Assembly: GCA_003669575.1 (NCBI GenBank)
Contig: QWOR01000310.1
Coordinates: 1-11,276, forward strand
Direction of reading: 5' to 3'
Origin: Planctomycetota bacterium
GTDB lineage: Bacteria; Planctomycetota; Planctomycetia; Planctomycetales; Planctomycetaceae
Length of the DNA stretch: 11,276 bases
Position numbers and translations under genes: made by a program. Positions 1 to 5,840 of the stretch are shown in pieces; the stretch's first letter is position 1; every line of letters begins with the position of its first letter. The notes beneath the pieces are model-generated. The model was not told where the DNA came from, ran no database searches, and saw only the letters and a program-made list of their open reading frames with translations.

Positions 1-245
1 CCACCATTCGTATTGATGCCGAGCGGATTTGTGATCTGCCCTGGCGGGAAAATCTTGTGCGAATCGTGATAGTTATGCATCGCCAGACACATTTGCTTCA
101 AATTGTTGGAGCACTGCGAACGACGGGCCGCCTCTCTAGCTTGCTGCACGGCTGGCAGAAGCATGGCGACCAGAATTGCGATAATTGCGATAACGACCAG
201 TAATTCAATCAGCGTGAATCCGCGTTGATGCTTGGTACGCATCAT
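1..245 (-). CDS. DUF1559 prepilin-like protein, N-terminal part (cut by window edge)
   Basis: Reading the minus strand from 245 gives MMRTKHQRGFTLIELL followed by a hydrophobic VVIAIIAILVAMLLPAV segment and then QQAREAARRSQCSNNLKQM. The RGFTLIELL stretch is a type IV prepilin/pseudopilin methylation site: a peptidase would cut between Gly and Phe, with the conserved Glu at position 5. The QQAREAARR...CSNNLKQ block and the following MHNYHDSHKIFPPG are the hallmark of DUF1559 (SBP_bac_10-type) proteins, which exist in large families in planctomycetes. The function is unknown; an exported pilin-like surface or secretion component is the usual inference. The ATG at 243-245 is preferred over the one at 240-242 because a GAGGAG-type ribosome binding site lies 7 bases before it. 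About 81 codons are visible and the C-terminal bulk, usually more than 200 residues, lies outside the window. The family call is firm; the function is not. Confidence 0.93.
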   Translation of the reverse strand, partial: MMRTKHQRGFTLIELLVVIAIIAILVAMLLPAVQQAREAARRSQCSNNLKQMCLAMHNYHDSHKIFPPGQITNPLGINTNG

Positions 246-502
246 TGCACCTCTCCTCAAAGCATGGGGACAGTCTTGCGAGAGACTTGTGGGACTTCAG
301 TCAGACTCGGTGAGAACACAGCCCGAAAGGATGTTTGCAACAGTGCCAGAGACGCTGCCCGTTGCAACAAGTGATTGTGTCCTAGTCACTTGGGGCCTGT
401 CAAGAGGTGTCCACGCCGGCCGAGATCGCAGTGTGCGTCAGACGCTCCTGCCAGTTGAGATAACGCTCCATCACTGGATTCGTGGATTATGTCATTCACG
501 TC
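246..502. other. non-coding gap between the DUF1559 gene and the nucleosidase gene
   Basis: No convincing gene is visible; the open frames here lack family resemblance and run antisense across the real genes. The gap contains the candidate DUF1559 promoter and two copies of a GTTGCAAC-type palindrome (334-341, imperfect as TTTGCAAC, and 361-368, perfect) about 27 bases apart. I found no clear intrinsic terminator for the nucleosidase gene that ends at 503. Confidence 0.6.
374..403 (-). promoter_or_regulatory. possible promoter for the DUF1559 gene
   Basis: On the minus strand a perfect TTGACA (398-403) is followed after 18 bases by CACAAT (374-379), which matches 4 of 6 bases of the -10 consensus. 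It would start transcription near 367 and give a leader of about 120 bases. A GTTGCAA/TTGCAAC inverted pair lies at the very start of that leader (335-341 and 361-367). This rests on consensus matching only. Confidence 0.33.
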
Positions 503-1336
503 TCAGCGGCAATCTTCACCCAGTCGCTCGACGACATTGCGTAGAAAGAGTCCCAGTCGGGCTGCGGCCACGACCGCCTGCTCACGGAGCTGCCACATAT
601 CGGTCCAGCTGCTGGGACGATTCCACAGGGCGCTGAGCACGGCACCCGCCCGCCGGTAGCCGGTACTGCCAAAGACCGACAGCACCTCCTGCGGCAGGTC
701 CTTGCTCAAGTCGTCGCTGATCACTCGCACCGACATGAAACGGATGTTCCGCTCTGCACAGACTCGGGCCACGGCCAGCGACTCCATGTCGACGGCGAGG
801 GCTCCAGTCGACTCTCCCAGCTGCTGCTTGTCTGCGGCCAGACGGACGATCTGGTCGGTGTTGACGAACTTTCCGACAAAGAGTCGATCCTGCGGGGCCG
901 ACTGCATCTGGACAGGGACGCTCAGTCCCTTGCCTTGCCGATCGACAATCGCATTGGCCACCACCAGGTCACCGACCTTCAAATGTGGCTGTAACGCTCC
1001 CGAGAATCCGACCGAGACGACCCATTTCGGCGCGTGACCATCGATCAGTGTATTCGTGGCCCGGGCAGCCAGATTTGCTCCCGCTCCCGATTCGACAACC
1101 GCGATGCGAATGTCATGCAGCAGCACGCCACTGACATGAAAGCGGTCGCCCACATACGACTGCACGGGTAGACAGCGGCCCACGAATGGAGCGACCTCCA
1201 TCGATAATGCCGCCACGATCCCGATGTCTGCTTCAGCAGAGTTACGGGAGGGGTCCTGGTCGTCGGTGAATTCGTCTTGGGGCAGGGGGGGCATGATGAG
1301 ATGCTGGGGAGGGCTCTTTGTCTCGATGCGCCGCAC
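503..1336 (-). CDS. nucleoside phosphorylase / MTA-SAH nucleosidase superfamily protein
   Basis: This 277-residue protein belongs to the PNP/UDP phosphorylase superfamily, whose members cleave N-glycosidic bonds of nucleosides with water or phosphate. Visible landmarks are GIVAALSMEVAPF (about 39-51, with Glu47 where MTA/SAH nucleosidase has its general acid), SVGFSGALQPHLKVGDLVVA (108-127, the Gly-rich core strand and turn), VDMESLAV (182-189, Glu185 equivalent to the ribose-binding Glu) and VRVISDD (203-209, Asp208 equivalent to the base-contacting Asp). The catalytic set therefore looks intact. Substrate cannot be read from the sequence: 5'-methylthioadenosine/SAH nucleosidase, futalosine hydrolase and hopanoid-type phosphorylases share these motifs. 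The first 37 residues are polar, Pro/Asp-rich and outside the fold. The start is a GTG at 1334-1336 preceded by a weak AGTAGGAT; an ATG at 1292-1294 (residue 15) is the alternative, without an obvious binding site. It begins 53 bases after proA ends on the same strand, so co-transcription is likely. Confidence 0.87.
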   Translation of the reverse strand: MRRIETKSPPQHLIMPPLPQDEFTDDQDPSRNSAEADIGIVAALSMEVAPFVGRCLPVQSYVGDRFHVSGVLLHDIRIAVVESGAGANLAARATNTLIDGHAPKWVVSVGFSGALQPHLKVGDLVVANAIVDRQGKGLSVPVQMQSAPQDRLFVGKFVNTDQIVRLAADKQQLGESTGALAVDMESLAVARVCAERNIRFMSVRVISDDLSKDLPQEVLSVFGSTGYRRAGAVLSALWNRPSSWTDMWQLREQAVVAAARLGLFLRNVVERLGEDCR

Positions 1337-1389
1337 ATCCTACTGGATTCGCCGACCGACTCCCATCGACCCGACGGCTGGCGGAATGC

Positions 1390-2649
1390 CTACATCCGGA
1401 TCTGGCCATCCCCGTGGACCACATATTTGTAGCTGGTCAATTCGATCAGTCCACACGGCCCGCGGGCGTGGAACTTATCGGTGCTGATCCCGATCTCCGC
1501 ACCAAGTCCCAGTTCGCCGCCATCGTTAAATCGGGTACTGGCGTTGACCATCACTGCCGAGGAGTCGACTGCAGCGGTGAATTTTCGACTGGCCGCGAGA
1601 TCATTGGTGATGATGGTTTCGGTGTGGTGTGAGCCGTAGTCGGCAATGTGATTGATCGCCTCATCGATCGAGTCGACCACCCGCGCTGACAGGATCAGAT
1701 CGAGATATTCGGTGCGGTAGTCCGCGTCGGTAGCCGGTTTGGCGAATGGCCAGGCCTGGCGGATTCGCTCGTCGCCTCGCACCTCCACGCCACGCGCCTG
1801 CAATGCCGCCCCAGCTGCCGGCAGGAACCGAAACGCGGCGTCGGCATGGACCAGCAGACTCTCTGCCGCATTGCAGACGCCGGGGCGATGGCACTTCGAG
1901 TTAATTAAGATGTCGACGGCCATCTGCACATCGGCCGAGGCATCGACGTAGACGTGGCAGACCCCGTCGTAGTGCTTGATGACGGGCATCTTCGCCTCGT
2001 CCATCACCCGCTCAATGAGTGACTTGCCACCCCGCGGAATCGTGACATCAATGTATTGAGGCATCTTCAGGAAGTGCCCGACAGCTCCACGATCCGTCGT
2101 CTCGACCAGCTGGACCGCATGGACGGGCAGTCCGCATTCCGCGAGCGTTTCGGCCAGCACACGGTAGATCGCCAGATTGCTGTGCAGAGCCTCTTTGCCG
2201 CCACGCAGAATCACGGCGTTTCCACTCTTTACGCACAACGACGCTGCATCCGCAGTGACATTGGGACGCGACTCATAGATGAAGAACACCACGCCCAGTG
2301 GGACTCGAACCCGGGTGACCAGTAAGCCGTTCGGTCGGGCGTTGCTGTCGATGATCCCGCCGAGTGGATCGGGCAGGGCGGCGACCTCTTCCAGTGCCGA
2401 AGCCAGCTTTTCGATCCCACCTTCGGTCAGCCGCAGGCGGTCAATCGCAGCTGCATTGAGGCCGTAACCGGGGGCCGCTTCCAGATCGCGGGCATTCTCT
2501 TGAACCAGAGTCGATGTCGCTTTGCGCAAACCCGCAGCTGCCTGACGAAGCCAGTGGTTCCGTCGTTCCCCAGAGACGAGGGCCAGTTCGCGGCTGGCTG
2601 CTCGAGCCTGCTGTGCGACACGCAGTGTGTATTCCGAGAGGTCGTTCAT
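1390..2649 (-). CDS. proA: gamma-glutamyl phosphate reductase (glutamate-5-semialdehyde dehydrogenase)
   Basis: ProA reduces L-glutamyl 5-phosphate to glutamate 5-semialdehyde with NADPH, the second step of proline synthesis, in the cytoplasm. At 419 residues it has the normal family length. Clear signatures in order are ESRPNVTADAASLC (126-139) and KSGNAVILRGGKEA (141-154) of the nucleotide-binding part, KHYDGVCHVYVD (225-236), and RPGVCNAAESLL (255-266), whose Cys259 is the catalytic thiol. The C-terminal signatures are STRFNDGGELGLGAEIGIST (371-390) and KFHARGPCGLIELTSYK (392-408). The family helix before the core begins around residue 8, so the ATG at 2647-2649 is credible although no ribosome binding site is close: the nearest purine run, GAGGAAG, is about 16 bases away. 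A strong promoter abuts the ATG, suggesting a leaderless message. The partner glutamate 5-kinase (proB) is not in the window; the next gene on this strand is the nucleosidase-family gene. Confidence 0.98.
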   Translation of the reverse strand: MNDLSEYTLRVAQQARAASRELALVSGERRNHWLRQAAAGLRKATSTLVQENARDLEAAPGYGLNAAAIDRLRLTEGGIEKLASALEEVAALPDPLGGIIDSNARPNGLLVTRVRVPLGVVFFIYESRPNVTADAASLCVKSGNAVILRGGKEALHSNLAIYRVLAETLAECGLPVHAVQLVETTDRGAVGHFLKMPQYIDVTIPRGGKSLIERVMDEAKMPVIKHYDGVCHVYVDASADVQMAVDILINSKCHRPGVCNAAESLLVHADAAFRFLPAAGAALQARGVEVRGDERIRQAWPFAKPATDADYRTEYLDLILSARVVDSIDEAINHIADYGSHHTETIITNDLAASRKFTAAVDSSAVMVNASTRFNDGGELGLGAEIGISTDKFHARGPCGLIELTSYKYVVHGDGQIRM

Positions 2650-2655
2650 AAGCGG

Positions 2656-2684
2656 AGTATTCGTGCTTCCTCAGAGAGTGTCAA
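2656..2684 (-). promoter_or_regulatory. strong sigma-70-type promoter of proA
   Basis: On the minus strand a perfect TTGACA (2679-2684) is separated by exactly 17 bases from AATACT (2656-2661), which matches 4 of 6 bases of TATAAT. Only six bases separate the -10 box from the proA ATG, so transcription is predicted to begin at or next to the start codon. This is the best promoter match in the window by eye. Confidence 0.62.
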
Positions 2685-2710
2685 CTCGCTCCCTTATCAC
2701 TCATCGAGAG

Positions 2711-2730
2711 CGGCAGGTGTCCGCCTGCCG
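2711..2730. repeat. GC-rich hairpin without T-tract
   Basis: CGGCAGG (2711-2717) pairs perfectly with CCTGCCG (2724-2730), and an additional T-G wobble leaves a four-base loop. No T-run follows on either strand, so it is not a standard intrinsic terminator. It lies upstream of the proA promoter and could be a copy of a dispersed palindromic element or a protein-binding site. Confidence 0.5.
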
Positions 2731-2814
2731 AGGTGCCGAGTGTACCCACCGGCGCCGATCTTCAGGTTCCCATTTATCCCTTTCCAGACACCATTCCTGG
2801 CCATGTGGTTCCCT

Positions 2815-2933
2815 GTTGCCGCTAGGCATCATGCACCTCAGCGACGGCATCATTGGCTATCTCTTGCCTGATTCAGAAGTTACGGCTGATCTCCGGGCCT
2901 GGACGCTTCACTCGTGTTGCCCTTCGGCATCAT
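2815..2933 (+). repeat. degenerate 18-base direct repeat
   Basis: GTTGCCGCTAGGCATCAT at 2815-2832 and GTTGCCCTTCGGCATCAT at 2916-2933 agree at 15 of 18 positions and are 101 bases apart, with a shorter related GGCATCATTGG at about 2846-2856. No open frame is preserved through the copies. It may be the decayed remains of a dispersed repeat. Confidence 0.4.
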
Positions 2934-2969
2934 CATCCCCAAGGCAAGTTCACCATGCCGTTCAAAATC

Positions 2970-2997
2970 TTGACACCAATTTGTGTTGGCGTAACGT
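2970..2997 (+). promoter_or_regulatory. possible promoter for the Flp-like pilin gene
   Basis: A perfect TTGACA (2970-2975) is followed after 16 bases by TAACGT (2992-2997), a poor -10 match (3 of 6). If used, it would give a leader of about 165 bases containing the palindrome at 3033-3044. Support is limited to the -35 box. Confidence 0.28.
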
Positions 2998-3167
2998 GAT
3001 TCTGGGGTTGAGGTAACGGAGAAAATGCGGGCGGCGGATCCGCCTCGTTCGCCCTCTGTTTAACAACTTTGGCACCCCACCTGCATTAGCTCCTTCCAAC
3101 ATGCGACTCAGCTCTCTCAGCCCACCATGGGCAGCCTGTCGCTGTTAGCATTCCCAGGAGTCGAAAC

Positions 3168-3482
3168 ATGTTGGTCCTCACTGCACTCTGGAAAGATGAA
3201 GCTGGTTTCATCGTTTCCGCCGAACTCGTCCTCGTCGCGACGATTGTTGTCCTCAGCTTGGTCGTTGGTCTCTCCGAAGTCGCCAATGGCGTCAACGAAG
3301 AACTCGAAGATGTCGGCTCAGCCATCGGCAGCATCAACCAGTCCATGCGTTACGCCGGAGCCTGCGGCCACAAGGGCTGGATTGCCGGCACCTGCTTCGA
3401 AGACGGCCCCGATTTCTGCGACGGCCAGAACGACATCACCTGCGACGGACACGTCCGCGCCGAAGGCCAGGGCAAGTACTAA
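3168..3482 (+). CDS. Flp-like small pilin with four-cysteine tail
   Basis: This 104-residue protein has the build of a type IVb (Flp/Tad) pilin: a short charged leader (MLVLTALWKDEAG, 1-13), then a hydrophobic helix FIVSAELVLVATIVVLSLVV (14-33) containing one Glu (Glu19), and then a GLSEVANGVNEELEDVGSAIGSINQ amphipathic stretch (34-58). If peptidase cuts after Gly13, the Glu falls at mature position 6 rather than the usual 5. The C-terminal half is longer than in classical Flp pilins (about 50-80 residues) and carries Cys66, Cys76, Cys84 and Cys92 with several Gly and Asp residues, suggesting disulfides or metal binding outside the membrane. The ATG has an excellent AGGAG seven bases upstream. 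The gene stands alone with its own terminator; no Tad ATPase, peptidase or secretin gene is nearby. I recall similar small proteins in planctomycetes, with no established function. The pilin-like topology is well supported; a role in a pilus is inference. Confidence 0.82.
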   Translation: MLVLTALWKDEAGFIVSAELVLVATIVVLSLVVGLSEVANGVNEELEDVGSAIGSINQSMRYAGACGHKGWIAGTCFEDGPDFCDGQNDITCDGHVRAEGQGKY

Positions 3483-3511
3483 TTCACAAGACTCTCTCGG
3501 TTCTCTCTCTC

Positions 3512-3546
3512 AACACTCCCGTCGAAGTTCGACGGGAGTGTTTTTT
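3512..3546 (+). terminator. strong intrinsic terminator after the Flp-like pilin gene
   Basis: A perfect 14-base-pair stem (arms 3512-3525 and 3529-3542) closes a three-base AGT loop and runs straight into six T residues (3541-3546). It lies 30 bases after the stop codon. On the opposite strand the stem is not followed by T residues, so it works in one direction only. Confidence 0.93.
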
Positions 3547-3614
3547 ATTGTTAATCGTGTCATGCAATCAGCTGTCGTTCTCAAAAAAATATTTGATATT
3601 ATTCATAATCCCTT

Positions 3615-3633
3615 TAATCCTCTTAATCTGCGG
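3615..3633 (+). repeat. left inverted repeat flanking the GxxExxY gene
   Basis: TAATCCTCTTAATCTGCGG is the reverse complement, with one mismatch in 19, of the copy at 4079-4097. It sits at the right edge of an AT-rich patch (about 3,540-3,620) containing TATTAT (3597-3602) and CATAAT (3604-3609) as possible -10 boxes for the gene that follows. Confidence 0.82.
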
Positions 3634-3672
3634 ACAAGTTTCTCCGCTCCCTGACAGAAAGCAGCTCCCCAA

Positions 3673-4077
3673 ATGTCCATCACTGACCCTCTGTCTTACG
3701 CCGTAATCGGAGCAGCTATGGAGGTTCACCGACAGCTTGGTCCCGGGTTTCTGGAATCCGTCTATCAGGAAGCTTTGGCCATCGAACTCTGTGATCGAGG
3801 GATTTTATTTCAGCGGGAAGTCGCTATTCCGGTCCTCTATAAGGGGAAAACCTTGTCTGCTCAGTTTCGTGCGGACTTTGTTTGCGATGAGCGGCTGATT
3901 GTCGAACTCAAGGCGATTTCCTCGGTTTCAGGAGTTGAGGATGCGCAGGTTCTGAACTACCTGAAGGCAACTGGATATGAAGTGGGATTGCTCTTGAACT
4001 TCGGAGCTATGTCATTGCAGCAGAAGCGTCTCATCCGTCATCGAAACTGGGATGCAGCTTCAGAAGAAGGGGAGTGA
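3673..4077 (+). CDS. GxxExxY family protein (PD-(D/E)XK nuclease-like)
   Basis: This 134-residue protein matches the GxxExxY family (PF13366/TIGR04256-type). The name-giving motif is Gly25-Phe-Leu-Glu28-Ser-Val-Tyr31, within AAMEVHRQLGPGFLESVYQEAL (14-35). A PD-(D/E)XK-like catalytic core follows: Asp68 in FRADFVCD and Glu78-Leu-Lys80 in IVELKAI, then a conserved EDAQVLNYLKATGYEVGLLLNFG block (89-111). Length is normal for the family. The residues predict a metal-dependent nuclease fold, but no substrate or role has been established to my knowledge. The ATG at 3673 has only a weak purine run upstream. The gene is bracketed by 19-base inverted repeats (3615-3633 and 4079-4097), and its right repeat begins 2 bases after the stop codon, which suggests that gene and repeats travel as a unit. 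It looks lower in GC than its neighbours. No toxin, methylase or other defence gene is adjacent. Confidence 0.93.
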   Translation: MSITDPLSYAVIGAAMEVHRQLGPGFLESVYQEALAIELCDRGILFQREVAIPVLYKGKTLSAQFRADFVCDERLIVELKAISSVSGVEDAQVLNYLKATGYEVGLLLNFGAMSLQQKRLIRHRNWDAASEEGE

Positions 4078-4078
4078 T

Positions 4079-4109
4079 CCACAGATTAAGAGGATTATCG
4101 CAGATTAAG
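4079..4109 (+). repeat. right inverted repeat plus tandem half-copy after the GxxExxY gene
   Basis: CCACAGATTAAGAGGATTA (4079-4097) is the inverted copy of 3615-3633 (18 of 19 matched). Immediately after it CAGATTAAG recurs at 4101-4109, 19 bases after its first occurrence at 4082-4090, so the right side holds one and a half tandem units and the left side one. Confidence 0.82.
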
Positions 4110-4208
4110 CAGGGGGCGAGGCTTCTGCAGAGCGGCTTGGGGAAGCCAGCGTCTGACTAGCTCGCGGCTCATCAAGGGCTTCGTCCACCCGGGACAGTGT
4201 ATTAGGTA

Positions 4209-5342
<1,134 letters not shown>

Positions 5343-5394
5343 GGCAAAAGGTTCCTGGGAGGAGAACTCAGCTCAGCGTGAGTCCTCACTCCGC

Positions 5395-5423
5395 AGTTTA
5401 GAAGATGAGGGCGTCACGACCAA
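5395..5423 (-). promoter_or_regulatory. possible mqnC promoter
   Basis: On the minus strand TTGGTC (5418-5423) and TAAACT (5395-5400) are separated by 17 bases, with TSS expected near 5388 and a leader of about 45 bases. Matches are partial (3 of 6 and 4 of 6). Confidence 0.3.
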
Positions 5424-5722
5424 GCAGACACGAGGATTCCCCAATGTCAACCGTCGCTGGCGGAGTTGCTTAACCACAAAACCGTGGCTTCTACGTGTTG
5501 CCTCGAATGTCGTCGGGCTACCCATCCGACCGCTGGCATGCACGGATCACTCGACGATTTCAGTGGAGTCAGGTCGATCGCTTACGCATTGGGGGCCTGA
5601 CTGTTGGAGGCATCTGTGTCGCTGGGAGAAGGCTTCTCGACTCGAATCTGGCTGCTCCGCATTCTTGATTAAGCGGTGATTCCTGACTTTCTCGCAGGGC
5701 GTTTGGGCTCCAAAAGTACCAG

Positions 5723-5760
5723 CCGATTAATCGCTACAACCGCTAAAGTCGATCAATCGG
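5723..5760. promoter_or_regulatory. paired palindromes upstream of the GGDEF-EAL gene (possible operators or stem-loop)
   Basis: CCGATTAATCG (5723-5733) and CGATCAATCGG (5750-5760) form an inverted repeat with 10 of 11 pairs and a 16-base spacer. The first contains a perfect 10-base palindrome, CGATTAATCG (5724-5733), and the second a one-step variant, CGATCAATCG (5750-5759), with centres 26 bases apart. The pair lies 80 bases before the proposed start at 5841. Tandem binding sites for a dimeric regulator are one reading; an mRNA stem-loop is another. Confidence 0.45.
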
Positions 5761-5840
5761 AGATGCCTGTTGTGTTTTCGGAACGCGATTTGTGGAAAGT
5801 CGTTCGTTTGCACGTGGGACTCTCGACCTAGGTTAAGACT

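Larger units (their letters stand above)
2650..3167. other. 518-base non-coding gap between proA and the Flp-like pilin gene
   Basis: The gap holds the proA promoter (minus), a GC-rich hairpin at 2711-2730, a degenerate 18-base direct repeat (2815-2832 and 2916-2933), a possible plus-strand promoter near 2970, a 12-base palindrome GGCGGATCCGCC at 3033-3044, and the ribosome binding site of the next gene. A plus-strand open frame runs through 2627-3016 but has no recognisable family, no ribosome binding site and starts inside proA, so it is not called as a gene. Confidence 0.6.
5343..5840. other. 498-base divergent non-coding gap between mqnC and the GGDEF-EAL gene
   Basis: The two flanking genes are transcribed away from each other, so this gap should hold both promoters. 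I see a candidate mqnC promoter (5395-5423) and a palindrome pair at 5723-5760 that could regulate the plus-strand gene. The middle, about 5430-5700, shows nothing I can name: no conserved protein, RNA gene or repeat. Confidence 0.6.

Noticed and set aside
2700..2770. Possible cobalamin riboswitch suggested by CCTGCC and the nearby MHLSDG frame
   Set aside because: The conserved core elements of a B12 riboswitch are not found in order, and there is no cobalamin-related gene.
2831..3016. Open frame beginning MHLSDGIIG, recalling the N-terminus of CbiM/cobalt transport proteins
   Set aside because: Only the first few residues resemble CbiM; the remaining 50 or so are Ser/Cys/His-rich without hydrophobic segments, there is no ribosome binding site, and the frame overlaps a degenerate repeat.
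2627..3016. 129-codon plus-strand open frame spanning the proA start and the following gap
   Set aside because: It starts inside proA on the opposite strand, has low-complexity Arg/Ser/His-rich sequence and no recognisable domain.
4120..4182. GGCTTC/GAAGCC pairings after mqnC considered as a terminator
   Set aside because: Three alternating six-base arms can pair in more than one way, but no T-run follows on the minus strand.
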